This document shows, piece by piece, positions 34,930-47,199 of a DNA stretch of 64,000 bases. The stretch is from Hyperoodon ampullatus (Eukaryota; Chordata; Mammalia; Artiodactyla; Ziphiidae): NCBI GenBank assembly GCA_949752795.1, contig OX457074.1:31419980-31483979 (forward strand), written 5' to 3'. The stretch's first letter is position 1. Each line of letters starts with the position of its first letter. The notes below the pieces were generated by a model. The model was not told where the DNA came from, ran no database searches, and was given only the letters and a program-made list of their open reading frames with translations. The translations under genes and the position numbers were made by a program.

Positions 34930-35176
34930 TGTTCAAGCCCCGAGGGCAGTTAATGAGGCAGTGGTTCCAGTTCACCCTCACCCTATAGTCCTTAATCCAT
35001 ATACCATATTGACCCAAGTCCCAGAGACTGCAAACTGGTTCGCAGTGCTAGACCTAAAGGATGCTTTCTCTAGCATCCCCCTGCACCCAGACTCCCGATA
35101 CCTCTTTGCCTTTGAGTGGACAAATCCAGACAACCACATAATGCCACAAATGCCTCCACTCTGTAGTAGAGGGTAA
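34930..35176 (+). pseudogene. ERV copy 1 reverse transcriptase fragment
   Basis: A short open stretch contains VLDLKDAFSSIPLHPDS, the conserved gammaretrovirus-like RT motif around the first catalytic Asp, and ends soon afterwards. The remainder of RT with YxDD, RNase H and integrase was not found, which indicates an internal deletion. Confidence 0.75.
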
Positions 35177-36085
35177 CCATGGGATAAGTGGAATGGACTA
35201 AAAATAGTCAGGCTACCTTTAGAAGTGGGACCACGTGAGGCTGTAGGCCAGCCTCTTCAGATCAAAGGCCGAACTGAGGGCCATAATTAGAAAATTTCTT
35301 AAACCCAGGGTGGATGCTCAAAAGTGTTTGCAAATAGATTAACAAAATGGGAGGTCACCAGTCTGACTAAACTGACCATAGCTGATAGGAATTTTGGTGG
35401 GGAGGGCCTTCTCCCCTAAGGTAAATGAGGGAAAGTGAAACATTCCAACCTAGGTGTCAGTCTTTTGGTATCATTGAGGTGGCCACCAAATTCTTTGAGA
35501 GAAAACACAAAAAGCTGTCCTTATTTTACAAATCTAGTCTTTACAGGACCAGAGGTGTGGCTCCAAATAATCCGAAACCCACAAATCCTTTTACCACTCC
35601 CCAAACCTCCCCTACTTATCTTAAGAGGCTTGTAAGTATTGAGGGAAAAATTTTTTTCTGGCCTTAAGGGAACAAAATCATCCTAGGAGGAACATGCCTT
35701 TCTCTTCACACCTTTGAGATGCAAATGTTCTACCTGATCTTCTCCTGGAACCCTTATCTCTGCCTTATTTTTAAAATGCAAATTTCAGGAAAGGGGGTAG
35801 GTAATTCGGAGCTTGACTGTCAAGGACAAATAGAAGTCTTAAGTGTCTTTCATAAATATTAGTTAAAAGGGATTACCATCCAGACGGGTGACCTTGACTT
35901 GTTCCATCTACCAGAAACCCGATTTGAATTCTACCTCTTTTGCAACTGATGGATTTTACATTGTTGTACCTGATTCATGGCTAAAACTTTGGAATGGGAA
36001 CTATGATGTCTCTGTTTGTTTGCATGTTTGTATGTATCTTACCAAAATTAATCTGTAAAAGAGCTCTGTTTAAATGGCTTTAAGG

Positions 36086-36380
36086 GGGCTTCCATGGTGG
36101 TCCAGTGGTAAAGAATCCGCCTTCCAATGCAGGGGACAAGGTTTGATCCCTGATCCCTGGTCTGGGAAGTAAGATCCCACATGCCACAGGGCAACTAATC
36201 CTGTGCGCCACAACTACTGAGCCCACAGGCCACAACTAGAGAAGAGAAAACCTGCATGCCACAACTAGAAATGTGCCCATGCGCTGCAACAAAGAGCCAG
36301 CGCACCACAACGAAAGATTCCGCGCGCCGCAACTAAGACCCAACACGGCCAAAAAATATAAATAAATAAATATATTTTTT
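36086..36380 (+). repeat. CHR-type SINE, long form, in ERV copy 1
   Basis: Head 'gggggcttccatggtggtcc', tail 'ccaaaaaatataaataaata'. Imperfect TSD 'aatggctttaag' / 'agtggcttaaag'. Confidence 0.88.
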
Positions 36381-36671
36381 AAGTGGCTTAAAGGAAATTA
36401 AGCGCTTATATAGATACTCAGAAATATAAAAGAAACTGGCCAGAATGAATTTCAGAATGAAACTGGGAAATACTCAATACTGAATCTATATCTGGTATTG
36501 AAGCTTGCTTAAGCTTGTTGGTTTGATTAATACAGATGTGTCCTTACAATGTTAAGTATACTATTTCTGCTGTACCTAGGCTTACTAGAGGTCAAATAAG
36601 ACCTTATGCCTGTTGCAAATTTGCCAACAAGGAAAGTAACTCAATGTGAAGAAACTTTTAAGGAACTTGAT

Positions 36672-37126
36672 TTTTTTTTTTTTTTTTTTTTTTGCCGCAC
36701 TGCATGGGATGCAGGATCTTAGTTCCCCAACCAGGGATCAAACCCATGCCCCCTGCAGTGGAAGCCCGGAGTCTTTTTTTTTTTAATTAATTAATTTTAT
36801 TTATTTATTTTTGGCTGCGTTAGGTCTTCATTGTTGCACACAGGCATTCTCTAGTTGTGGCGAGCAGGAGCTACTCTTCGTTGCGGTGCACAGGCTTCTC
36901 ATTGCGGTGGCTTCTCTTGTTGCAGAGCACACGTGGGCTTCAGTAGTGGCATGCGAGCTCAGTAGTTGTGGCATATGAGCTTAGTTGCTCCGCAGCATGT
37001 GGGATTTTCACTAACCAGGGATCGAACCCATGTCCCCTGCATTGGCAGGTGAATTCTTAACCACTGTGCCACCAGGGAAGTCCCGGAAGCCCAGAGTCTT
37101 AACCACTGGACCACAAGGGAACTCCC
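36672..37126 (-). repeat. Nested CHR SINEs in ERV copy 1
   Basis: An outer minus-strand SINE starts at the poly(T) at 36672 and ends 'gggaactccc' at 37126. TSD 'gaaacttttaaggaa' is on both sides. It is split by a second minus-strand long-form SINE at about 36776-37084, whose own TSD is 'ggaagcccggagtct' / 'ggaagcccagagtct'. Confidence 0.88.
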
Positions 37127-37509
37127 AAGAAACTTTTAAGGAAAGTAAATGTAAATGAGATAAGAGTTTTTAGGTAAACTCTATAGGAATAATTATGTTT
37201 TGGGAATGTCTAATACGGTCTCTCCAGATTTTGGTAACTTGAAACTAAACCAAGTTAAATGAAGAGAACTCATTGACTATCTGGGTCATTTCAAATAGGA
37301 TAAAATACTAGAACATTAATTGCTGGGCAGGTCTAAGTTTACCTATGCTTGCCTTCTTAGAAGAGGAAAACTAAAGCATATGTTTCCCAATCAGGAGAAG
37401 CTGGTATGAGAAACAGATCACAATTACTTGCTTCTTGATTTTCACTGGAGATTAAGCTTTTTAAGGGTTAAAATTATAATGTATGTAATTAAAGCTATTA
37501 AAATAATAA

Positions 37510-37815
37510 GGGGGGGGACTTCCCGAGTGGTCCAGTGGTTAAGAATCTGCCTTCCAATGCGGGGGATGCGGGTTCAACCCCTAGTCGGGGAACTAGGATC
37601 CCACTTGCCACGGGACAACTAAGCCTACATGCTCTAGAGCCCATGCGCCACAACTAGAGAGAAGCCCACGCGCCACAACTAGAGAGAAGCCCACATGTGC
37701 CGCAATGAAGAACCTGTGCGCCACAACAAAAGGTCCTGCAGACTGCAACGAAGATCCCATGTGCCGCAACTAAGACCCAATGCAGCCAAGTAAATAAATA
37801 AATATTTTTAAAAAT
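37510..37815 (+). repeat. CHR-type SINE, long form, in ERV copy 1
   Basis: Head 'gggacttcccgagtggtcca', tail 'agccaagtaaataaataaat'. Imperfect TSD 'aaaataataag' / 'aaaataacaag'. Confidence 0.88.
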
Positions 37816-38372
37816 AACAAGAAGGGAAACATTTCATTATATCCAGGAAAGTAAGATGTGTGCTTTCAGTAAAAGAAGGTGTGAGGAAATGCATTTTGTT
37901 AAAGAGAAAAAGGTTAGTTTTGTCCTAGAGCTGGTTGTTTCTGAATGGAAAAGAAAATAAGGGACAAAATAGTATGGATACAAAAAGTTGTAGAAGGCTC
38001 ATGGAAAAGGAACCCTGAGAAAAGCTTTTGTACATGGTCAGGATTGGCTAAGATTGGATTAAATTTCATTAGGTAAATGGATTTTGTTATTAAGAGTAGG
38101 CTAGTACAAGACTGGAGTTTAGTTCTCTCTCTGTTAAGAGAACAAAGTTTTCTTGGAATCCTGTTTTAGATGACAGATTGTATGAGGTTCTTTGCATTTA
38201 AGTGATCTGTATTTGCTTTTGAAATATTCTGTCATTTTGGTTAAGTGAATAAGTGTTTCACAGTGACCCGTGATCCTATTTGACAAAGTGCTTTGAAAGC
38301 TTTTTGATATTTTTGACAAACTTCCCAAATATCAAATTCTAACTGAAGTTCATTGACCTTCAACTAACTGTG

Positions 38373-38409
38373 GGTGGATTCTTTACCACTGGACCACCAG
38401 GGAAGTCCC
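38373..38409 (-). repeat. Isolated 35-base SINE head
   Basis: On the minus strand 'agggacttccctggtggtcc' followed by 'agtggtaaagaatcc', then unrelated sequence. Only the 5' end of a CHR SINE is present, without body or tail. Confidence 0.7.
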
Positions 38410-38579
38410 TCTGGTTATTATCTTAAAATGTTGTGTGTAACAGCAGTAATCGAGTTTCTTTGTCAATTACATTGTAATCAAGTGTTTAACTGTGGCTTTT
38501 TAAGTCTTTTGTCATCTATAGATAGTTACCGTTGTACTCTGATGCTGTTGCAAAAGTGCTTCATCAAGAAGATTTGTAG

Positions 38580-38792
38580 GGGGGCTTCCCTGGTGGCGCA
38601 GTGGTTGGGAGTCTACCTGCAGATGCAGGGGACATGGGTTCGTGCCCCGGTCCGGGAAGATCCCACATGCTGCGGAGCGGCTGGGCCTGTGAGCCATGGC
38701 CGCTGAGCCTGCGCATCCGGAGCCTGTGCTCCGCAACGGGAGAGGCCACAACAGTGAGAGGCCCGCGTACCACAAAAAAAAAAAAAAAAAAA
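38580..38792 (+). repeat. CHR-2 SINE in ERV copy 1
   Basis: Sense CHR-2 from 'ggggcttccctggtggcgca' to a poly(A) tail of about 19 A. TSD 'aagatttg' is on both sides. Confidence 0.92.
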
Positions 38793-39043
38793 GATTTGGA
38801 GGAAGGCTATGGAGCAGTTACAACAGTTCCTCATCAAGATGATGATTATGCCAGGATTCCAGCCCTTGCTGCCCTCTGACTCAAAACAAGGAGCTGTCCT
38901 GCCCCTGGGACCCCTGGATCAGGCATCCAGAGATATTTACTCCTTGACAGGCAGGGTCGACACCCCTACTCAGCCCTGAAACAAGCTACAGAAGATGGAC
39001 TGTCACCCCTCTTCTTCCGATAAGAATATGGGAGTGAAATCTC

Positions 39044-39830
39044 TGAGAGAGGAATGAGACAGGAGGGAAGGGGGAAGGGTACAACCATTAGAAGAATGAC
39101 ACAGCCTTTGAGGATACAACAAAAACTGGTTAGAACAAATTAAGCCCAAGATGGCAGAAGATTCAACTTCCACTAGACTTTGAGCCTCATTATATGCTCA
39201 CTGTAATGCATTAGCATCTAAATGACACACATACAGGCACCATGATAGTTCCGAGGCTGACCACAAAAGGCCCAAAAGTGGGCAATGATGGTCCAACTCC
39301 TGAAAATTCCTGCCCCTTCCCCCAAATAGTTGGAATAATCCTCCCACTTGTTAGCCTATGAAGTTACTCAGCCCATAAAAACTAACAACCCTGGGACTTC
39401 CCTGGTGGTACAGTGGTTAAGAATTCACCTGCCAGTGCAGGGGACGTGGGTTCGAGCCCTGGTCTAGGAAGATCCCACATGCCGCAAAGCAACTAAGCCC
39501 ATGCACCACAACTACTGAGCCTGCGCTCTAGAGCCCACAAGCCACAACTACTGAGCCCACATGCCACAACTATTGAAGCCCGTGCACCTAGAGCCCATGC
39601 TCCACAACAAGAGAAGCCACCACAATGAGAAGCCCATGCACTGCAATGAAGAGTAGCTGCGTCTTGCTACAACTAGAGAAAGCCCATGCGTAGCAACGAA
39701 GACCCAACGCAGCCAAAAATAAAATTAAATAAATAAAACTAACAACCCCATACGCTGGGGCTGCTCTCACCTTCTTTCACTTTACTATGGCTCACCCTTG
39801 AATTCTTTCCTGCCTAAGACCCTCACTTGG
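39044..39830 (+). repeat. 3' LTR of ERV copy 1, interrupted by a SINE
   Basis: It begins near 'tgagagaggaatgag', then follows the 5' LTR. The last part (about 110 bases of the 5' LTR, after 'ccctcacttg') is missing. A long-form CHR SINE sits at 39394-39737 with TSD 'aactaacaaccc'. Confidence 0.75.
39394..39737 (+). repeat. CHR-type SINE, long form, inside 3' LTR
   Basis: Head 'gggacttccctggtggtaca', tail 'ccaaaaataaaattaaataa'. TSD 'aactaacaaccc' is on both sides. Confidence 0.93.
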
Positions 39831-39839
39831 AGACACAGT

Positions 39840-42730
39840 TAATCTCCCCAGTTACAAGGTAAAATTAGGATGAATTACATGTGATAGATGGTACAGTTGA
39901 GTTCCTCTTACTAGAGGGCTGGTTATTGTTTAGCTCAAGAACACATGTGCAATGGAGAGTGTGCTTGTCTGTGTAAGGAGTGGATTCCTTTCTGTCTTTG
40001 CAAACTCTTAACAGGTGGTCTGTGATGCTTATCACGTTCTAGTTTAATGCCTATTCAACAGTAAAAGAGTTTTCTTTTTCTAGTGCCTTTGTGGAGACGT
40101 CTGGGCTGGGGGAAGGTTTTGTTTTTAGTTCTATTTTGCCAAGTTATATCATTAGCTTCACTTACAGATGAGGAAATTGAGAGTCAGACACCCACAATCA
40201 CATGGTTAGTGTGATGGGAGACGGGATGCAAAGTGAGGTCGGTCTCTGGAGCTTGGCTGGGTCCACAGTGCTGTGTGGCAAGTGATGCAGCCATCCTGGA
40301 GCCCGGCACGACACGTAGTAGTGCAGAAGAAATACATCTGAATGTTTGAGACTGGAGTGCAGCACGTGCGGATCTCAAACAACAAATGTGGATGGACAAG
40401 AAACGCAGCTGTGTTCTTTTTCGATACTGCCTTACATTGAAGTCTCACCTTGCCAAGTGTTTGGAGCTGGTGCTCAGTCAGCAACAGTCTCCTCCACTAT
40501 TCCTGCTGCTGCATTGAAGTTCAAGGGTTATGTGGTGCCCAGCACGGACTGGGCCAGCAGTGTCCACTTCTATGCAAATTACTGGCATCCTTGGTGCATT
40601 CGTGGCCTTGGTCCCTGAGGTGTTCAGTCATGTCCGCTCTGTGTACCCTACCACCACCCAGCCTCTTTGGCTTTGTAACGACTCCACCTCCGCTGTGCCC
40701 ACACGGTGTTGGGAAACCCTGTGCCTACCCTCTCAGTGCCCTGCTAGGCTATGAGTCAGCCCACATGACTGTCTCTACTCGAGACTGGACCCAGACCCCC
40801 AGGTCCTGCCTTTCCCCGAGCACAGTCCTCTCCACTCCCAGCCCATCCAAAGCCATCAGGGGTCTTTATTTACCCACTGCCCACAGCAGCCAGCCACACA
40901 GCACAGCCAGGAGCAGCAGCTCCCTGCATCCCTGGCTGTTCCCCTCCAGACCACTTGTTTCTCCAGCACAGAGAAACTCCTTTCATTTTAGAGGCTTGGG
41001 TGGGATGGGAAATTGTCTTACTCACCAGGTGTCCTGTTTGCTCTAAATCTCAAGAGAAGGAAGGTGTTTGTAAGCCCAAGGCCTCCCCTCTGCCACTCAA
41101 ACCCTTTTCTCTCAAACCATTTGCTCTGTGAGGAAGTTCCCAAATGACTCAAAAATCAAGAACTAACGCCTTTCTTCTCTCTGCCTTCTGCTGTGCTGTC
41201 TCTTCCTGAGGCTATAGCGGGAGGATTTGGAGTCACAACCAATATTGGGTGAGGAGAGTACACTTCCGTAAGCAGATCAAAATGTTACCTGCCCGGGGCC
41301 GGGGGTGGGGGGCAGGTCTCGTGCAGAGTGGATCTAACCAATTAGGAGAGGCCACAGAGGTCAGTGAGAGTGGATGCCAGCTAGAAACAAGGATGGCCAA
41401 ACCAGTGCAAACCGGCTAATGTTAGCCTTGATTTTCCCACAAAGGCGCATAGAGGCATGCGAAGTGAATGTGTGTGGCTCTGAGTAAGTCGATTGACCTC
41501 TCTGAGCTTTTATCAAGTCCACTTTGGGCTCCTCTCTCTTCCTCTGCTTTCCTCCAGGCGTTGGGATCTCCAGACACCATCTATGGTCTTTGTTCTCCTA
41601 CACATTCTCCCCAGACCAGCTCATCCACACCCAGGCTGAGGTGACCATCTGGGTGAAGGGTCACAGGTGTTGGAAGAGAAGGAGACAAATACTGGGGTGA
41701 GGGTGGAGCGAGTGAATGAGGCAGCAGAGGGAGTGGCAAAGAAGAGACCCACTAACTCTGCTGCGGGGGGCAAGGAAGCCCGCCCCGAGTGAGGATCACG
41801 TCAGACCCACAGGTCTGACTCCAGACGACAGGAGGTGGAAGGGAGGTGGACAGGACGCAGGAGCATGCAGGACGGCTGGAGTTCCATCCACTGCTTCATC
41901 CCTGACATCAGGTTGCCTATTTAACTGCCTTTTCTTTTTTCCCTATTCAGCAACACTTAAAATAAAAGGAGAACTTGAAACTCCATTGCCATCACTTCCC
42001 CGTGTTGCCATGTGACATTATAATCCTCAGAATGTTAACAATATGAAACAGACTTCCTCTTCCAGGCATGATATGGTAGAAAGGACTGCATTTAACCCTC
42101 CTTGATAAACAACTAGGAAACTGGGCAAAACCTATCAAAGAGCTCTTTGCAAACTCTGGACAACCAGGGGTCAGGGGCTCGGACTCATGAGAAAGGGGGA
42201 GGGAGAGCCTGGGTCTGCCTTGGCCGGGTGAGCAGAGGCGATCCTGGTTGCAGAGAGCGGACGGCACAGAGGCTGGTGGTCTCGGTGGGTGGAGGGGGTG
42301 GAGATCAGGGCTGGGGAGAATGAGGCATTCCTTTGTGTGTGGAATTCCTTGGAGTTTTGCCGAGTGCGTGACTTGCATGCACAGAGTAAAACTTCACAGA
42401 GACGTACAACCAGGGAACTGTGAGCTGACAAATTCCCAGAGTTCACAGGGAAAGATGTTCAAGCTCTGAGCAGCCAGAGTAGCTTCCTCAGTGCTGGCCG
42501 GGGGAACACAGCAGACACCCCGGAGCCGGCATGTCCGAGTAGTAAGTCCAAACTACCCCTGGGTGAAAGCTAACCTACCTTCCTCTAGCAAAACTTTAAA
42601 ACAAGCCTCAGACAGAAACCAGCCAGGATACTGAAGAACCCAACACCACCATCAACCAACTGCGCCCAATTCACACTTCTCAGACACTCCACCCAACAAC
42701 AGAACAGCAGATTACACGTGCTTTCGAGTG
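39840..42730. other. Intergenic, no gene recognised
   Basis: Mixed-composition DNA with a MIR-like trace near 40150-40230. No CHR SINE, no LTR and no reading frame with recognisable protein features. The 198-residue frame at 40450-41046 has no known motifs and a composition like random translated GC-rich DNA. Confidence 0.5.
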
Positions 42731-42859
42731 ACTGCAAATAAGGTGGACCACATCTTGAGCCGCAAAACAAACTGTGACAAATTTAAGAGAATTGAAATCA
42801 CAGAGTGTATTCTCTGACCACAATGGAACCAAAATAGAAATCAATAACAGGAAGATAAT

Positions 42860-43515
42860 ACGAAAATCTCCAACCTAAATGCCCATCAACAGACGAATGG
42901 ATAAAGAAGATGTGGTACATATACACAATGGAATATTACTCAGCCATAAAAACGAATGAAATTTTGCTATTTGCAGCAACATGGGTGGACTTGGAGGGTA
43001 TCATGCTAAGTGGATTAAGTCAGACAGAGAAAGACAAATACTGTATATCACTTACATGCAGAATCTAAAAAAATGAAACAAACTAGTGAAGATAAAAAGA
43101 AACAGAGGGACTTCCCTGGTGGTCCAGTGGTTAAGACTCCTTGCTTCCACTGCAGGGGGCACGGGTTTGATTCCTGGTCAGGGAACTAAGATCCCACGTG
43201 CCGTGTGGCACGGCCTAAAAAAAGAAAGAAAGAAAGAAAAGAAACAGACTCACTGATACACAGATATAGAGAACAAACTAGTGGTTACCAGTGGGCTGAG
43301 GGAAGAGGGAGGAGGGGCAAGATTGGAGTAGGGGATTAAGAGGTACAAACTACTGTATATAAAATAAATAAGCTGTAAGGATATAGTGTAGAGCACAGGG
43401 AACATACCCAATATTTTATAATAACTAAGTGGAATATAACCTTTAAAAATTGTGAATCACTATGCTGTACATCTGAAACTTATAATATTGTACATTAACT
43501 ATACCTCAATTTTAA
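42860..43515 (+). mobile_element. L1 3' end (sense), split by a SINE
   Basis: 'cctaaatgcccatcaacaga', 'gaatattactcagccataaa' and 'aagtcagacagagaaagaca', and at the end 'atctgaaacttataatattg', are the usual 3' end of artiodactyl/cetacean L1. It is interrupted by a SINE at 43107-43238. The preceding 42735-42860 is also repeat-like but unclassified. Confidence 0.85.
43107..43238 (+). repeat. Short CHR-type SINE inside L1
   Basis: 'gggacttccctggtggtcca' to 'gtgtggcacggcc', followed by (AAAG)n. TSD 'aaagaaacaga' is on both sides. Confidence 0.9.
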
Positions 43516-43975
43516 AAAAAGTCATTCTTACTGTAGATCTTAGCAACCTCAGCATATGATTTTTTTTCTTTCCTTATTAAGTCAAGAACTTTCACCTTTT
43601 CACTTAAAGGAAGCACTGTAGGGCTTCTCTTTGGCATATCCGAATTGCCAGCATCATTACTCTTGCACTTTGGGGACCTATTAAGTAAAATAATGGTCAC
43701 TTGAACACAAGTCCTGCGATGCTGAGGCAGCTGGTCTGACAGCTGAGATGGTTACTAAGCAACTAACAGGTGGACTAAGCTGGACAAAGGCAAGACTCAC
43801 ATCCCGGGCGAGACAGTGGGGGATTTCATCACACTGCTCAGAATGGCCTGCGATTTAACACTTAATGAATTATTCATTTCTGGAACTTTCCATTCAGTAT
43901 TTTAGGACTGAGGTTGACCGTGGGTAACTGAAACCCTGGAAAGTAAAACCATGGTAAGGGTGGGAGGCTGTACAT
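43510..43975 (-). pseudogene. Tigger DNA transposon fragment with transposase N-terminus
   Basis: On the minus strand a 62-residue open frame (43512-43700) contains LPLSEKVKVLDLIRKEKKSY followed by AEVAKIYSKN, the N-terminal helix-turn-helix (Psq/CENP-B type) of a Tigger (pogo-like) transposase. The upstream part to about 43975 reads 'ctttccagggtttcagttac', like a Tigger terminal region. It breaks off after the helix-turn-helix, so it is a truncated relic. Confidence 0.75.
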
Positions 43976-44399
43976 GAATCTATACATGTGATAAAATGGC
44001 ACAGAATTATACATACATATTTTATCAACATATATTTCCTGAGTTTGATATTGTACAATAGTTATGGAAGATGTAGACATGGGGAAAACAGTGAAGGGTT
44101 CATGAGCCCTCTCTGTACTATCTTTGAAATTTCCTGTGAATCCGTAATTATTTTGAAATAAACTATTGTTAAAAGTCTCAAAGAGATCGAACACATCAAC
44201 AAGTAACTTACTTGCCTTCCAGAGCAAAGTCCAACACCCTTCAAAGGAAGACAACAAAGTCCAGATACTCAACAAATAACATCCATGATGTCCTGTGTCC
44301 AACAAAAAATTAGTAGACATGCCAAGAAGCAGAAAAATGTGACCCATACTAGGAAAAAACATAAATGAATAGAAACATGCAGAAATGACAGAGGTGTTG

Positions 44400-45525
44400 A
44401 AACTAGCAGACAAGGACATTAAGACAGCTTTTATAATTGCGCTCGACCATTTAAACCAATACATGAACATACTGAAAAGACAAATCAATGAAATCAAAAG
44501 CTGTCTTGAGAAATCAACAAAACTGATAACCTCTAGCTCAAATACTCAAGAAAAATAAGAGAGCAAACACAAATTACCAACATCAGGAAGGGCAAAAGGA
44601 GACATCACTATATATCATACAAGTGTTAAATAATAATAAGGGAGTTTAAATGAAATGGACAAATTCCTTGAAAGACACAAATTACCAAAAATGACTTAAG
44701 AGGAACTAGAAATTATGAAGAGTTTTATATCAGGTAAAGAACTTGAATTTATAAAGTTCCCATAAAGAAAACTCCAGGCCCAGACAGTTTTCCTAGCTAC
44801 CAAACATTTAAGAAAGAAAGAATACTATACAAAGTCTCTCAGAAAAATAGAGAAGTAGTAAACACCTTCCAAAACATTTTATGATCCCAGTATTACTTAT
44901 TATAAAAACTAGACAAAAATTATTATCCCTCATGAACAGAGACACAAAAATAGCTAACAGAATATTAATAAATCAAATCCTAGGGCTTCCCTGGTGGCGC
45001 AGTGGTTAAGAATCCACCTGCCGATGCAGGGGGACACAGGTTCGAGCCCTGGTCTGGGAAGATCCCACATGCTGCGGAGCAACTAAGCCCGTGCGCAACA
45101 ACAACTAAGCCTACACTCTAGGGCCCGTGTGCCACAACTACTGAGCCCGCGTGCCACAACTACTGAGCCCGTGCGCCTAGAGCCTATGCTCGGAACAAGA
45201 GAAGCCACTGCAATGAGAAGCCTGTGCACCACAACAAAGAGTAGCCCCAGCTTGCCACAACTAGAGAAAGCCTTCACACAGCAACGAAGACCCAACGCAG
45301 CCAAAAGTAAATAAATTAATTACTTAATTTAAAAACAAAAATCAAATCCAGCAATATATAAAAATGAAAATACATTTGACAAAATGGGGTTTATCCCAGA
45401 AATACAAGGTTTATTCAACATTTGAAAATCAATCAACGCAATTTACCATGTTAATAGAACAAAGGTGGAAAAAAACGATCTTCACAATAAATGCAGAAAA
45501 AGCATTGGTCAAATTCAGCACCAAG
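44400..45525 (+). mobile_element. Old L1 ORF2 fragment (sense), split by a SINE
   Basis: Diverged ORF2-like sequence, e.g. 'actccaggcccagacagttt' and, near 45480-45510, the reading TINAEKALVKF corresponding to the RT block of L1. A CHR SINE (44984-45310) interrupts it. No open frame remains. Confidence 0.65.
44984..45310 (+). repeat. CHR-type SINE, long form, in L1 fragment
   Basis: Head 'gggcttccctggtggcgcag', tail 'ccaaaagtaaataaattaat'. Direct repeat 'atcaaatcc' is on both sides. Confidence 0.92.
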
Positions 45526-45529
45526 TTTT

Positions 45530-45960
45530 TTACTATTATGAATAAAGCTGCTATAAACACACATGTACAGGTTTCATGTGACCATAAGTTTTCATCTCAC
45601 TTAGGTAAATATCAGAAATGGGATGGCTGGGTCTTATGATAAGTGTTTGTATAACTTTATAGGAAACTGCCAACATGTTTCCCAAAGTGGCTGCATCGTT
45701 TTGCACCCCCATCAGCAAGGTTTGAGAGTTATAGCTGTCGCATTTCTGCATCAGGATTTGGTTTTGTCAGTGTTTTTTTCTGTTTATTTTGTTTTTTTAA
45801 GCCCTTCTAGTAGGGTAGAGGAATGTTGTTGTGAGTCTTAGTTGTATCTTTCTACGGACTCATGACATTGCTCATTTACCTCCTATGTCTCTTTTTTGGT
45901 GAAGTGTCTGTTCAGATCTTTTGCCATTAAAAAAATTTACTGGAGTATAATTGATCTATA
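45530..45960 (-). mobile_element. L1 3'-part fragment (antisense)
   Basis: 'tatgaataaagctgctataa', 'aatgggatggctgggtctta', 'caacatgtttcccaaagtgg' and 'cacccccatcagcaaggttt' are standard antisense L1 ORF2/3'-UTR sequence. Confidence 0.8.
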
Positions 45961-46769
45961 ACAAACTGTACATATTTAAAGTGTATAAATTGTACACAAT
46001 TACCACAAACTTAATGGCTTAAAATGGTACAAATCTCATGATAATCAGGTGTTTTAGTCAATTACTTTAGTGAAAAGTCGAAAAGATGGTATGGTTCCCG
46101 TGGGCTTAACATCTTTGTAAAAAAGTAGACATTCCCAGAGGTCACCTCCATGGAATATGCTTGTCTAAATCTTCCCCATCCTCTGAGACCATGTCTTCTG
46201 TGATTCTGTCTTTGACTCAATTGCATACAAATGGAGATTGAGGTCCTACCACGTGCTGGAGGCTATGCGAGCTCATCCATCTCTAACATGTATGATTTTA
46301 ATAGAGAAATGAGCAAGGCTGGTACAAAATAGAATGGGGAAAGATGCTGCATCATGATTGCATTTCACCTTCAATTCATTTGAGATCCTACATCTTCCCT
46401 TGTAAACCTGTGTTTGCACACACAGGGCAGGAAGGCAGAGGGAGCCAGAGTGAGGAAAAGAGAATGTTGACAGGAAACTAATAAGGAAAAAACTATCTTC
46501 ACAATGTCATTCAATCTGGCAAAGCACTTGCTGTGTGGCTACCACTGGGCATACAGATCCACACGTGACAAGTTCAGGCATCAAGCTTCGTTGGGCAAAG
46601 CATGGATTAATCCTACAAAATCACTCCCAGAATAAAGCACAGGTTTTTGTCATTTTTTTCTTTTTTGGTCTTGTGATAATTATTGAAAGCTCAGTTCACG
46701 AGTTGCTCCTTGCTTTGCATGACTACCCTACACACTCACAGAGTTCCAGAAACAGCTGAGGTCGATAAA

Positions 46770-47190
46770 ACCATGTTTCCACTTATTTAGAACCTCTTTA
46801 ATTGCTTTTAACAATGTTTTGTAGTTTTCAGAATGTAAGTTTTGTAGTTCTTCTGTTAAACTTATTCCTAAGCATTTTATTGTTTTTTTGTTTAATGCCA
46901 TAGAGTCGTTTTCTTAACTTTACTTACGGACTGTTCGTTGCAAGTGTGTAGAATTATAAGTGATTTTTGCACACTGATCTTGTGTCTGGCAATCTTCCTG
47001 GACTGACTTATTAGTTGTAATAATTTTGGGTGGATACCTTAGGGTTTTCTATATTCAAGAGGATGCCATCCGGGAAGAGAAATTGTTTCACTTCTTACTT
47101 TCCAGTCTGGATGTGGTCCTTGTCTTTACTCTCATCATCATCGTCCTCCCTGACATCAGAATTTCTATGGAGACAGGAAGATTTTCATTT
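46770..47190 (-). mobile_element. L1 ORF2 fragment (antisense)
   Basis: 'acaatgttttgtagttttca', 'cttattcctaagcattttat' and 'tcttgtgtctggcaatcttc' are typical antisense ORF2 sequence. It may be the same insertion as the fragment at 45530-45960. Confidence 0.75.
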
Positions 47191-47199
47191 CAAGTGTCC

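Larger units (their letters stand above)
32253..39830 (+). mobile_element. Degraded ERV, copy 1 (both LTRs present)
   Basis: 5' LTR about 32253-32803, tRNA-Arg-type primer-binding site at 32811, leader, gag and pol remnants to about 35170, a long AT-rich non-coding segment, and 3' LTR about 39044-39830. Both LTRs share over 300 bases from 'gaatgacacagcctttgagg' onward with roughly 10% difference by eye, so the insertion is old. Stops and frameshifts interrupt every gene. No env can be followed. It is broken up by at least six CHR SINE insertions (36086, 36672, a nested one at 36776, 37510, 38580 and 39394). The gammaretrovirus-like protease and RT motifs suggest class I (ERV1). It is not capable of encoding proteins. 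Confidence 0.8.

Noticed and set aside
38601..38879. Recurring protein-like frames with '[18 protein letters not shown]' or 'HGSRAQPL' in many places
   Set aside because: These are translations of CHR-2 SINEs in either orientation. They recur at every SINE with frameshifts and have no gene context.
40450..41046. 198-codon plus-strand frame
   Set aside because: Ser/Pro/Leu-rich translation with no recognisable domain, no splice or promoter context, and another frame equally open.
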